Positions 9,000 through 17,427 of a DNA stretch of 59,366 nucleotides are shown in pieces. This DNA comes from Oscillospiraceae bacterium (GTDB taxonomy: Bacteria > Bacillota > Clostridia > Oscillospirales > Oscillospiraceae): positions 952 through 60,317 of the forward strand of contig WRNV01000002.1 in NCBI GenBank assembly GCA_009776445.1, in the 5' to 3' direction. The notes beneath the pieces were generated by a model that was not told the origin of the DNA, made no database searches, and saw only the letters and a program-made list of their open reading frames with translations. The stretch's first letter is position 1. Each line of letters starts with the position of its first letter. Made by a program: the position numbers and the translations under genes.

Positions 9000-10256
9000 A
9001 TGAAGCAGACATTAATAGAAAAAGTTATTTCAAATAAAGTTGGAAAATCTGTTTATGCAAATGATACGATTTTTTCCCCCATAGATCTAGTAATGGGTAC
9101 TGATGCTACTACACCGCTTACCATTGAGATATTTAATGAGCTTGGACTCGAATATGTCGTTAATCCTCACAGAATTGTACTTGTAAATGACCACTTTGCT
9201 CCAACAAAGGATGTCGCATCAGCAAATTTTGCGCTTATGTTGAAAGAGTTTGCTAGAAAGCAGAAAATAGAAAACTATTTTGAAATTGGAAGAAGCGGCA
9301 TTTGCCATGTACTATTGCCTGAAAAAGGATTTATCAAACCCTATGATATTGTCGTTGGAGGAGATTCACATACGTGTACATATGGTGGGTTGAGCGCATT
9401 TTCCACTGGTATTGGCTCTACAGACATGGCGTGTGTATGGGCAACAGGGAAATTGTGGTTTAAAGTTCCTGATACCATAAAGGTAGTGTTTTCTGGAGAA
9501 CTATCCGAAGGAGTTTATGCAAAAGACTTAGTTTTGTATTTAATTGGTAAATTAGGTATTAATGGCGCTAACTATGATATGCTCGAATTTGACGGTGAAT
9601 TAATACACAACCTTGATATTTCAAGTCGATTAACACTCTGTAACATGGTTGTAGAAATGGGGGCTAAAGCAGGGATTATTAATGTGGATTCTGTTACAGA
9701 ACAGTACTTTCAAGAGAAAAGTATTAATCTGGAATACACATATTTACATTCAGATGACGGCGCTAGATACAAAAAGACAATAGAAGTTGATGTTTCTAGA
9801 ATTGAACCGATTATCGCATGCCCATTTAGTCCGGGAAATACAAAACCCGCAAAAGAGTTGGCGAATCAAAAAATAGACCAAGTAGTAATTGGTTCCTGTA
9901 CTAATGGGAGAATAGAGGATTTCAGAATAGCTCATAAGTATTTAAAGGATAATGAAGTTCACCACGATGTAAAGTTAATTGTTATACCAGGTTCACAAGA
10001 AGTGCTCAAACAGATGGAAGAAGAGAGTATATTGCTCGATTTTATCAAATGCGGCGCCTTAATTTCCCCCCCGACTTGTGGGCCGTGTATGGGAGGACAC
10101 ATGGGGGTTCTTGGAAATAATGAAGTGGGACTTTTTACGACTAATAGAAACTTCATTGGTAGAAATGGTGATCCCTCATCGCAGGTATATTTATGCAATC
10201 CCGCAATAGCCGCATACTCAGCGTTAAAAGGCAGTATACAAATACCAGAATCATAA
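9000..10256 (+). CDS. Aconitase-family hydro-lyase, large subunit (LeuC/homoaconitase type)
   Basis: A 418-aa protein of the bacterial/archaeal LeuC-HacA size class. The 4Fe-4S ligands are Cys300 (GSCTNGR), Cys360 and Cys363 (PPTCGPCMGG); GGDSHTCTYGG is also present. It would dehydrate and rehydrate a 2- or 3-hydroxy di- or tricarboxylate produced by the upstream homocitrate/isopropylmalate-synthase-like enzyme: isopropylmalate, homocitrate, or an aryl-alkyl malate. Its small subunit follows immediately. The two-subunit form suits LeuCD, AksDE and HphCD-type systems. ATG is preceded by GAGGT. Confidence 0.88.
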   Translation: MKQTLIEKVISNKVGKSVYANDTIFSPIDLVMGTDATTPLTIEIFNELGLEYVVNPHRIVLVNDHFAPTKDVASANFALMLKEFARKQKIENYFEIGRSGICHVLLPEKGFIKPYDIVVGGDSHTCTYGGLSAFSTGIGSTDMACVWATGKLWFKVPDTIKVVFSGELSEGVYAKDLVLYLIGKLGINGANYDMLEFDGELIHNLDISSRLTLCNMVVEMGAKAGIINVDSVTEQYFQEKSINLEYTYLHSDDGARYKKTIEVDVSRIEPIIACPFSPGNTKPAKELANQKIDQVVIGSCTNGRIEDFRIAHKYLKDNEVHHDVKLIVIPGSQEVLKQMEEESILLDFIKCGALISPPTCGPCMGGHMGVLGNNEVGLFTTNRNFIGRNGDPSSQVYLCNPAIAAYSALKGSIQIPES

Positions 10257-10319
10257 AAAGTTGATACCGTTTTTTATGAAGTGATTGTTTTAAAAGCATA
10301 ATGTGTTAGGTTGGTAAGT

Positions 10320-10820
10320 ATGAAAATTTGCGGGTATGTCCATAAATTCGACAATAATATTGATACAGATGTAATTATACCGGCTCGGTACTGTGTTACT
10401 TTGGATAAAAAAGAGTTAGCCCGGCATTGTATGAATGACATTAAAGTGGAGTTTTTTAGACATGTTAAAGAAGGCGATATCATTGTTGCAGGTGATAACT
10501 TTGGTTGTGGATCGTCAAGAGAAGTTGCCCCCATTGCTATACAGGCGTGTGGAATCAGATGCATTATAGCGAAATCATTTGCAAGGATTTTCTTTCGTAA
10601 TTCAATCAATATAGGTTTAATGGCAGTAGTAAATAATGAACTCTACGACTTGGTTTCGACCGGAGATTATATAGAAGTTGATATTGAGAACAAATTCATA
10701 TTGAGCAAAAGCAATAATAGAAAAGTTGAGATTAGTATGAGTAATAGTACAATAATTGATGAAATTATCGGGCACAATGGGCTAAATAATTACATAAAAA
10801 GTAAGAATTTTCGGGTTTAG
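10320..10820 (+). CDS. Aconitase-family hydro-lyase, small subunit (LeuD/homoaconitase type)
   Basis: A 166-aa swivel-domain partner of the preceding large subunit. The diagnostic GDNFGCGSSREVAP loop and the following IIAKSFARIFFRNSINIGL helix-strand are intact, and the N-terminus DNNIDTDVIIPARY is typical of short LeuD proteins. ATG at 10320 is chosen over an in-frame TTG at 10311, which has no room for a ribosome site. Together the pair should catalyse stereospecific isomerisation through an unsaturated intermediate. With no 3-isopropylmalate-dehydrogenase homologue in the cluster, either a housekeeping enzyme finishes the elongation or the pathway uses the dehydrated intermediate. Confidence 0.87.
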   Translation: MKICGYVHKFDNNIDTDVIIPARYCVTLDKKELARHCMNDIKVEFFRHVKEGDIIVAGDNFGCGSSREVAPIAIQACGIRCIIAKSFARIFFRNSINIGLMAVVNNELYDLVSTGDYIEVDIENKFILSKSNNRKVEISMSNSTIIDEIIGHNGLNNYIKSKNFRV

Positions 10821-10836
10821 TTGATAGGAGCAATAG

Positions 10837-11484
10837 ATGTGTAGTTTACGAAATGAAGATGTGTTATGTAAAAAATGTAACAATCAACGAGAAAAATTGT
10901 TTAAGTACATAGAAAAGAAAAATTCTGTCACAATGGCAACGCTTGGCCCCCGAGGTACTACGAGTAGCGAGGCTGCGATGGCCTTTAAGAAATACATAGA
11001 GCAAAGGAATCATTTAGCAAATTTAAAGATTGATTTGTACGATTCATTCGAGTTGGCATTGGATGAGGTACACAAAAGGAACGCCGATTTTATACTACTG
11101 CCAAATGCTTACGGCAAGATGACTAGCTTTTACTGGGACACTTCCATCGAACTTGGATTTGTTTTTACGAATGAAACACCAGAATATGGGATTGCTATAA
11201 TGGATAAAAGAAAACTGCTTAATAAATCCACCTTGACTATATCCACTTGCAAGGCTGTTGAGCATTTGCTTCAAGAGTTGATGGATACAACTGAATTTAG
11301 AGATAGGGATTTTGAAATTGTTGAAGCAAGTTCTACGACGAAATCTTTGGCATTATTGGAAGAAGGAAAAGTGGATTTGACGCTAACAAATGATACTAGC
11401 TTGAAAAACAGTAAAGCGTATTTCATCTCGATAACAAAACAAACAGATGTTCTGTGGTCTGTCTTTATGCTAAAAACGTTTTAG
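10837..11484 (+). CDS. BacA-like prephenate decarboxylase / prephenate dehydratase homologue
   Basis: A 215-aa periplasmic-binding-fold enzyme with the prephenate dehydratase signature TLGPRGTTSSEAA. Its layout follows Bacillus BacA rather than PheA. There is no ACT domain, LLPNAYGKMTSFYWD matches the BacA region around VPHAYDGIKHFY, and STTKSLALLEEGKVDLTLTND matches STSQAARKVKEGLYDIALTN. BacA decarboxylates prephenate without aromatisation, giving dihydro-4-hydroxyphenylpyruvate, the entry to bacilysin, aeruginosin Choi and related dihydro/tetrahydrotyrosines. The downstream chorismate mutase-DAHP synthase would boost prephenate supply. The N-terminus carries an extra CKKC-like stretch (CKKCNNQ). 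The assignment rests on by-eye comparison with remembered BacA, so ordinary prephenate dehydratase activity cannot be excluded. Confidence 0.7.
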   Translation: MCSLRNEDVLCKKCNNQREKLFKYIEKKNSVTMATLGPRGTTSSEAAMAFKKYIEQRNHLANLKIDLYDSFELALDEVHKRNADFILLPNAYGKMTSFYWDTSIELGFVFTNETPEYGIAIMDKRKLLNKSTLTISTCKAVEHLLQELMDTTEFRDRDFEIVEASSTTKSLALLEEGKVDLTLTNDTSLKNSKAYFISITKQTDVLWSVFMLKTF

Positions 11485-11528
11485 GTTTACGCAGTAAAAT
11501 ATTAAATTAATATTAAGAAGTTGATAAT

Positions 11529-12233
11529 ATGAGTTTTGGTAAATGTTCGATATGCAATTCGGCTATTCTATATAAAGAAGATTATTTTGAAGCAAAGTGT
11601 GAGTTTTGTGGCAAGAAAGAGGAAACATACATTATTTGTTCAAATAACCATTATCTCTGCATAGTGTGCGCGGCTAAAGAAGTTATGGATAAACTCTATG
11701 AACTCCTTCCTGACATTGATTTAAAAAACCCCTTGGATATTGCGGAAAGACTCATAAGTAAATGTGGTATTTCCGGGCATACGCCCCACCCCATTACTGC
11801 GGCGGCTTTTCTAACTGCGGTAAAAAACGTTACCGGTTACATAACGGATGAAGATGTGATGGAAGGAGTTTCGAGAGCTTATGAAATACCGGGCGGATGG
11901 TGCGGGTATTATGGCGCTTGTGGCGCGGCTGTGGCGTTAGGTACAAGTTTTAGCGTTTTGTTAAATGCTACACCAAGTTCTGATAAGGAGCGCAGTATAG
12001 CTAATCGTGTGACATCAGCATGTTTAGTTGAAGTTGCTGCGTTAGGGGGACCTTACTGCTGCGTTGCATCCATAAGGGCAGTTCTAGAAAAAGGAATCGA
12101 GCTATCAGAGTTACATCTAGGGATTAAGTTTCCTGAAAGAAAAACAAGTTATAAAAAATGCTGGACCGCGACATTTCAGCAAAACTGTAAAACTGAGAAA
12201 TGTAGATTTTATAACATGGATGTACAAGAATAA
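11529..12233 (+). CDS. Cys-rich DUF5714-like protein of unknown function
   Basis: A 234-aa soluble protein. The N-terminal 50 residues form a zinc-ribbon-like module (CSIC, CEFC, CSNNHYLCIVC). The body holds SGHTPHPITAAAF and a Gly/Cys-rich segment, GGWCGYYGACGAAVALG, then GGPYCCVASIRA; the C-terminus has CWTATFQQNCKTEKCRFY. This pattern resembles what I recall of the DUF5714 family, known from anaerobes and without an assigned function. At least eight further cysteines could bind Fe-S clusters or metal. The conserved GHTPHP histidines and GACG loop look catalytic. Position between the BacA-like enzyme and the DAHP synthase ties it to the pathway. Function is not known to me. Confidence 0.6.
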   Translation: MSFGKCSICNSAILYKEDYFEAKCEFCGKKEETYIICSNNHYLCIVCAAKEVMDKLYELLPDIDLKNPLDIAERLISKCGISGHTPHPITAAAFLTAVKNVTGYITDEDVMEGVSRAYEIPGGWCGYYGACGAAVALGTSFSVLLNATPSSDKERSIANRVTSACLVEVAALGGPYCCVASIRAVLEKGIELSELHLGIKFPERKTSYKKCWTATFQQNCKTEKCRFYNMDVQE

Positions 12234-12272
12234 AAAAACTAATAGATGCAATTATCACTATGGGAGGATGCT

Positions 12273-13331
12273 ATGAGCAAGAGTTTAAAAACATTGAGAC
12301 ATGAGATTGATAGTGTTAATGACTCTATCCTTGAAATGCTCAATAAAAGAACAGTGTTAATAAAAGAGGTAGTGGATCTAAAAGATCAAACTGGCTCTGA
12401 ATATTTTGATCCTGAACGTGAGACGGAAATGATGGAAAACGTTTTAAGAAAAAACAGTGGTCCTCTATATAACGATCTCATAAGGGAGGCCTTTGGCGTC
12501 ATATTTTCTACATCACTGAAGTATATGGGCATAAGTTACCAAAAAAAAATGCTGGTAAGTTCAAGCTCTGATGAATGTTTTAAAAGTATTGGAGAGATGT
12601 TTGATTTAAGTAGTAATGGACCAATTATTATTGCAGGTCCATGTGCGGTCGAAACTCCGGAATACCTTGAGACAGTAGCAAAACACTTAAAAGATAGAAA
12701 TATTAAATTCATTAGAGCTGGCGCTTATAAACCAAGATCGTCGCCTTATGACTTCCAAGGTCTAAAGGAAAACGGTTTAAAAATATTACAAGATGTTACT
12801 AAACGCTTTGGACTGTTTAGTGTTACCGAAGTGGTTGACACAAGGGACGTAGATTTAGTAATGCAGTATGTAGATATTCTCCAAATTGGAGCGAGAAATA
12901 TGCAAAACTACGAACTTCTAAAAGAGGTAGGAAAAACTGATCATCCAGTATTATTAAAAAGAGGAATTAGCGCAACTATACAGGAGTTAATGCTTGCGGC
13001 GGAGTACATTGCGCTAAAAGGCAATAAAAAGATAATTTTGTGTGAACGCGGAATTAGAACCTATGAAACGAAAACGAGAAATACACTTGATATTTCTTCA
13101 ATTCCTATTATTAAAAACGAGACACACTTACCCATTATAGCGGATTTGAGCCATTCCCTAGGAAGAAAAGATATCGTAAAAAACATCGCAAAAGCAGTTC
13201 TTTCGGCTGGCGCCGACGGTATTATGGTAGAAGTTCATCCAATTCCTGAACTTGCTCTTTCTGATAGTAAACAACAACTTAGTTTAAGCGAATTCGACGA
13301 TTTGCTTGATTGCATTAGTGAATGGAGGTAA
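12273..13331 (+). CDS. Bifunctional chorismate mutase - DAHP synthase
   Basis: A 352-aa fusion. Residues 1 to about 85 are an AroQ-type chorismate mutase (LRHEIDSVNDSILEMLNKR, FDPERE). The rest is a class I-beta DAHP synthase (IIAGPCAVET, AGAYKPRSSPYDFQG, LCERGIRT, ADLSHSLGRKDIV, GIMVEVHP). It makes 3-deoxy-arabino-heptulosonate 7-phosphate from erythrose 4-phosphate and PEP, and turns chorismate into prephenate. In a secondary-metabolite cluster this usually bypasses feedback control and raises prephenate flow, here towards the BacA-like decarboxylase. Start at 12273 because GGGAGG lies just upstream; an in-frame ATG at 12246 has none. Confidence 0.92.
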   Translation: MSKSLKTLRHEIDSVNDSILEMLNKRTVLIKEVVDLKDQTGSEYFDPERETEMMENVLRKNSGPLYNDLIREAFGVIFSTSLKYMGISYQKKMLVSSSSDECFKSIGEMFDLSSNGPIIIAGPCAVETPEYLETVAKHLKDRNIKFIRAGAYKPRSSPYDFQGLKENGLKILQDVTKRFGLFSVTEVVDTRDVDLVMQYVDILQIGARNMQNYELLKEVGKTDHPVLLKRGISATIQELMLAAEYIALKGNKKIILCERGIRTYETKTRNTLDISSIPIIKNETHLPIIADLSHSLGRKDIVKNIAKAVLSAGADGIMVEVHPIPELALSDSKQQLSLSEFDDLLDCISEWR

Positions 13332-13333
13332 TT

Positions 13334-13882
13334 ATGATCATTAAACAACTATCTACTTGTGACTGTAAAGCTGAGTTGAGCGAATTTGTTAAAGGGTTGT
13401 TTGATATTTGGAAACAGGATAGTAGTTTCTCAAAAGATAATTGTTGTTGTTCTCAACGATCAATAAACGAGGTAATGGAAAAGATTGATACGGTTGATGG
13501 AAAAACATCTGAATTTTTAGTTGCATTTAGTGAGATAACTGATAGTGTTTGCGGAATGCTGTACTTTTCATCAAATTCCAATAAAGCTGCTCATATAAGC
13601 CTTGTAAATGTTGACCCAAAACACAGAAGAATGCGAGTTGGCTTTTCGCTATTGAGCTATTGTATGGTTTTATTCGCAAAGAAAGGTATCGATTGCGCAG
13701 TATTGGAAACTTGGGATGATAATATCAGCGCAATTACGTTTTTTGAAGAATTTGGGTTTACTAAAACTTTAGCATATGGAAGGACTATTGAACTCAAAAG
13801 TAATTTTCCTGCAGTTTTACAAGAAAAATATCCTAATCTAGAAAGCCTTTCACTAGATCATTTTGACGTATCTAATACATGA
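13334..13882 (+). CDS. GNAT-family N-acetyltransferase
   Basis: A 182-aa protein with a GNAT fold. The acetyl-CoA-binding motif is ISLVNVDPKHRRMRVGFSLLSYC, followed by AVLETWDDNISAITFFEEFGFTKT, the usual beta5-alpha4 end. The N-terminal region has a run of three cysteines (NCCCSQ). Acceptor unknown. With an ArgD-like aminotransferase downstream, it might protect an amino group during biosynthesis or acetylate and detoxify the product. ATG 13334 follows GGAGGT, which overlaps the end of the preceding gene, so the two are translationally close. Confidence 0.78.
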   Translation: MIIKQLSTCDCKAELSEFVKGLFDIWKQDSSFSKDNCCCSQRSINEVMEKIDTVDGKTSEFLVAFSEITDSVCGMLYFSSNSNKAAHISLVNVDPKHRRMRVGFSLLSYCMVLFAKKGIDCAVLETWDDNISAITFFEEFGFTKTLAYGRTIELKSNFPAVLQEKYPNLESLSLDHFDVSNT

Positions 13883-13935
13883 AAATAGCTTTAAAATAGC
13901 AAAAATTAATAATATTCGCGAAATGGTGAGCTAAA

Positions 13936-14772
13936 TTGAAAAGTATAAAACAAATCGCAATATATGGCAAAGGCGGAATCGGGAAATCAACTACATGTTC
14001 AAATATATCGGCAGCGCTAGGATTAATGGGTTATAGAGTATTACAAATTGGATGCGACCCAAAAGCTGACTCTACTAAAACCTTAGTCGGCAAAAATAGA
14101 ATGTCAAATATTCTTGACTACATCAAGGAGAATTCAAAGAATATTTCCATTGATAGTATAGTTACTAAAGGATTTGCAAATACATACTGTATAGAAGCTG
14201 GAGGACCAGAACCCGGGATAGGATGCGCAGGCAGGGGGATTATATCGGCTATTGAAATAATCGAACAGCTTAACCTATTCAAGGAATTAGACATTGAAGT
14301 AGTAGTTTACGATGTTTTGGGGGATGTTGTTTGCGGTGGTTTCGCAGTTCCATTGAGAATGGGATTTGCAAAAGATGTGTACTTAATAACCTCTGGAGAA
14401 TTAATGGCATTATACGCGGCTAACAATATAGCCAAAGCCATAAACCGATTTGGTAAAAGAAGTGATGTTAGATTAAGTGGGATAATATGTAACCAACGTA
14501 ATGCTTACCTTGAGGAAGATATTGTAAATACACTTTCCGCCAAATTGAGTTCACAAATTATCGGTTGGATTCCCAGAGATAATATTGTTCAGGAATGTGA
14601 ACTAGCCGAAAAGACTGTCATGGAAGGCAACCCTGAATCCAGACAAGCTCAAGTCTATAGAGAATTGGCAAGGAATATTCTTGAAAATAATGATCGTGTA
14701 ATACCTACTCCTTTGTCAGACGAAGAGTTCGATAAGATGGTTAAGGAACCACTGACTAAAGACAGGGCGTAA
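13936..14772 (+). CDS. NifH-like (nitrogenase-family) ATPase / reductase component
   Basis: A 278-aa Fe-protein homologue. It retains the P-loop GKGGIGKST (residues 11-19), GCDPKADST (39-47), cluster ligands Cys97 (GIGCAGRGI, with Arg100) and Cys133 ([16 protein letters not shown]). These are the hallmarks of NifH, BchL, CfbC and relatives, so it should be a homodimer holding one 4Fe-4S cluster and delivering electrons with ATP hydrolysis to the NifD/K-like complex encoded 2 bases downstream. The start is TTG at 13936, preceded by GGTGAG. The nearest family (NifH itself, NflH, MarH, BchL) cannot be settled without a tree. Island codon use. Confidence 0.9.
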   Translation: MKSIKQIAIYGKGGIGKSTTCSNISAALGLMGYRVLQIGCDPKADSTKTLVGKNRMSNILDYIKENSKNISIDSIVTKGFANTYCIEAGGPEPGIGCAGRGIISAIEIIEQLNLFKELDIEVVVYDVLGDVVCGGFAVPLRMGFAKDVYLITSGELMALYAANNIAKAINRFGKRSDVRLSGIICNQRNAYLEEDIVNTLSAKLSSQIIGWIPRDNIVQECELAEKTVMEGNPESRQAQVYRELARNILENNDRVIPTPLSDEEFDKMVKEPLTKDRA

Positions 14773-14774
14773 AA

Positions 14775-16121
14775 ATGGTTAGTGAAATTGAAAGCAAAAT
14801 AGCAATGTTAAGTACGCTAGTAACAGAAGTAAAATCTGATAATTTAAATATCAGAGATTGCATAGATATGCATCAATTTTGCGCGTTTTGGGGTGCGTTT
14901 GATATTTTAAATTACTTCAAAGATATAGGCATAATTGTACACGGTCCATCAGGATGTTTGGGAAATAGAAGATTTCTCGCAGCTATGGGGCATCATAGCG
15001 AGTGTGATAATAAACCTCACATTTCAACTTCCTTTACAAACAGAGAAGTTGTTTTTGGAGGAGAAAAAAAACTGATAGATAGCATAAATGAAGTAAACAG
15101 CCGATATAGCCCAAGGATTATTGCGGTCTTAACCAATTGCTGCGCAGATATTATTGGGGATGATGTTGAAGGATGTATTGAGGGATTACCTGATGAAATA
15201 AGAGAAAAAACGATTTATCTCAATACGGGGGGGTATTCAGGGAAATCATATCGTCGTGGAACAGAGATGGCGTTTAAGCGTTTAGCCTTACATCTTGTGG
15301 CCAACGCAAGCCCAGCAGATGTTAACAACAGGGAGAAAAGTGTAAATCTATTTCTAAGAAGATGGATTTGGGATAAGACAAAGCAGGAAGAAATTAATGA
15401 AATTAGTAGAATGTTCAAAATGATAGGTGTAAGATTGAACAAAATATTTACTCAAGGCTTATCTATCGAAGATTTTTATGAAATGCTAAACGCGCGGTTA
15501 AATGTTGCTTTATGTTTATTTTTTACCAGGGGTCTATTTGATGAATTTAATAATAGATTCAGTATTCCCTACTCAAAGATTACATATCCTATGGGATTAT
15601 ACGCTACCAAGAAGTGGCTGAATGAAATTATAAAGATTTTGCAGCTTGATGTTGATGTTGAGGATCTGGATGAAGTAAAGGAATTGGAAGAACAGCGCAG
15701 GGAATTAGTGCGTGAAATAGGAAAAGGGCGAAATTGCATTATCTGGACACAAACTGGCGAGCGTATGCTTGCGATGGTCAAGTTAGCATATGAGCTGGAA
15801 ATGGAACCTATAGTGATAGACGTAGAGCCTGCAATAGTTAGGGATAAATTTTCTGTATTTGAAAAAGAAATATTGGAAGATGAACTAGACACGAGGATAT
15901 TTATTTCAAAATATATTGAAGATGTCAATGAACTAGTCGAATATTTGGAGAATCCAATTATTATTTGTAATAATAATTACTTTCCAGACCAAACTGTTTT
16001 TAAGTATAGATTCGCCCAAAATCCAATATATGGATTCAACGGCACAAGAAAAATATATCAGGAAATGTTTAATGCGCTAAAAAAGAAGAGTAATAAGTAT
16101 TCATTATTTGTAGAAGGCTAA
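14775..16121 (+). CDS. NifD-like catalytic subunit of a nitrogenase-like enzyme
   Basis: A 448-aa member of the NifD/NifK/NifE/BchN superfamily. Three P-cluster-type cysteine positions are present: Cys36 (MHQFCAFWG), Cys61 (HGPSGCLG) and Cys122/123 (TNCCADIIGDD), with spacings close to NifD Cys62, Cys88 and Cys154. Cys247 in LNVALCLFFTRGLFDEFNNR followed by FSIPY aligns by eye with the NifD Cys275 region that ligates FeMo-co. The NifD His442 counterpart is not recognisable. The C-terminal NPIYGFNGTRKIYQ matches the family GY/GF-G motif. With its partner it should form a heterotetramer that reduces an unknown substrate. It is shorter than NifD, nearer the size of biosynthetic and MAR-type relatives. 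Confidence 0.85.
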   Translation: MVSEIESKIAMLSTLVTEVKSDNLNIRDCIDMHQFCAFWGAFDILNYFKDIGIIVHGPSGCLGNRRFLAAMGHHSECDNKPHISTSFTNREVVFGGEKKLIDSINEVNSRYSPRIIAVLTNCCADIIGDDVEGCIEGLPDEIREKTIYLNTGGYSGKSYRRGTEMAFKRLALHLVANASPADVNNREKSVNLFLRRWIWDKTKQEEINEISRMFKMIGVRLNKIFTQGLSIEDFYEMLNARLNVALCLFFTRGLFDEFNNRFSIPYSKITYPMGLYATKKWLNEIIKILQLDVDVEDLDEVKELEEQRRELVREIGKGRNCIIWTQTGERMLAMVKLAYELEMEPIVIDVEPAIVRDKFSVFEKEILEDELDTRIFISKYIEDVNELVEYLENPIIICNNNYFPDQTVFKYRFAQNPIYGFNGTRKIYQEMFNALKKKSNKYSLFVEG

Positions 16122-16124
16122 AAT

Positions 16125-17402
16125 ATGACAAATACAGCTCTATGCGTTGATTCAATTGAAAAATGTGGCATATTGGGTGTTAGCCATGTAATAGCCCAAA
16201 TAGCGAATTCATCAGTTGTCGTCCATGGTCCTAAAGGGTGTGTTTACCCTGCTTATGAAGCGTCAATTAATTATCCTTTGAACATTAACTACACAGAAAT
16301 GTGTGAAAAGTCTACTGTTTTTGGCGGAGAATTGGATGTAAGCAAAAAAATAGTTGACGAGTTCTATGAAAATAGGCCGGATTTAATGGCTGTAATAACT
16401 ACATGCTCATCTGAAATTATTGGAGATGATATTGAGGGAATAATAAAACTCGCGAACTTACCGATTCCTGTGATCAGGATTGATGGCGGAGGATTTCTTA
16501 ATACACAGATATCTGGAATGAATATGGCCATGAAAGCCATTATTGCAATGCTGTGCAAAAACAGCGACAACTCTTTTCCGATAGTGAACCTTATCAGCCC
16601 AATTTGTATACCCTCAAGTTGGAGAGAAGATATGGTATATCTAGCTAACTTACTAAATGAATTTGGAATTAAGGCAAGGCCCTTGTTTTGTGACGCAACC
16701 GCGAAGAGCATTATTGATTATGGCCGCGCGTGTTTGAACGTAGTATTGTGTTCACCGATAGGGCTAGATGCCGCAGAATATATGAGAAGGCATCAGGGGA
16801 TTCCTTATAAATCTCTACCATATCCATTGGGGCTGGAAAAAACGGATTTCTTCATTGAAAGCATTCTGGAAACCCTGCAGTACAGTAATGATGTTTTCTC
16901 GCTCATGGCTGAAAAAAGAGCTAATATTAAAAGGCAATTCAATGATGGTATGGGGAAAGTAAACACATTTAGATTGTTTGAATATATTAAGCAACTGGAA
17001 AAGATGATAGTTGGGCCTTCAGAAATTGCCCTGGCTTTTTTGAATATGATTGTAAATGAATTTGAAGATAAAATTGACACAGTAATAGTGAAAGATTTAT
17101 CATTAGAAGACATTGATGAAATAAAAGCAAAGTTTAAAGAAATATCTCCAACGACTAGAATATTTTTTACAAATGATAATCAAAAAATAAAAGAAAGAAT
17201 TCAAACTGTAAGACCTCAGGTCTTGCTGGGAAATGATGTTGACTACTATTATGCGAAAGAGGTGTATGAACCTGCATATGTTAATATTTGTTATCCAAGT
17301 CAAAGGGAAATACACTTTAGCTATCGTCCGATAGTAGGATACGAAGGAATACTGTATTTCTTTGAAGTATGGTACAATAAAATCATAGATAGATACTATT
17401 AA
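16125..17402 (+). CDS. NifK-like subunit of a nitrogenase-like enzyme
   Basis: A 425-aa partner of the preceding subunit, starting 4 bases after its stop. Cys14 (EKCGILGVSH), Cys39 (HGPKGC) and Cys94 (TTCSSEIIGDD) reproduce the three NifK P-cluster ligands with near-identical spacing (25 and 55 residues). GIPYKSLPYPLGLEKTDFF and the terminal PIVGYEGILYFFE are family hallmarks. Since NifN lacks two of these cysteines, the pair looks like a catalytic NifDK-type complex rather than a NifEN scaffold. A Cys also occurs here in LNVVLCSPIG, at the same strand as Cys247 of the D-like chain, so that residue alone does not prove a cofactor site. Confidence 0.85.
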   Translation: MTNTALCVDSIEKCGILGVSHVIAQIANSSVVVHGPKGCVYPAYEASINYPLNINYTEMCEKSTVFGGELDVSKKIVDEFYENRPDLMAVITTCSSEIIGDDIEGIIKLANLPIPVIRIDGGGFLNTQISGMNMAMKAIIAMLCKNSDNSFPIVNLISPICIPSSWREDMVYLANLLNEFGIKARPLFCDATAKSIIDYGRACLNVVLCSPIGLDAAEYMRRHQGIPYKSLPYPLGLEKTDFFIESILETLQYSNDVFSLMAEKRANIKRQFNDGMGKVNTFRLFEYIKQLEKMIVGPSEIALAFLNMIVNEFEDKIDTVIVKDLSLEDIDEIKAKFKEISPTTRIFFTNDNQKIKERIQTVRPQVLLGNDVDYYYAKEVYEPAYVNICYPSQREIHFSYRPIVGYEGILYFFEVWYNKIIDRYY

Positions 17403-17427
17403 TGGTTAACAGGGAGGAGGGGTGAAT

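Noticed and set aside
14775-17402. NifEN-type scaffold reading of the D/K-like pair
   Set aside because: Both chains keep three P-cluster-type cysteines; NifN lacks two of them. Not fully excluded without a tree.
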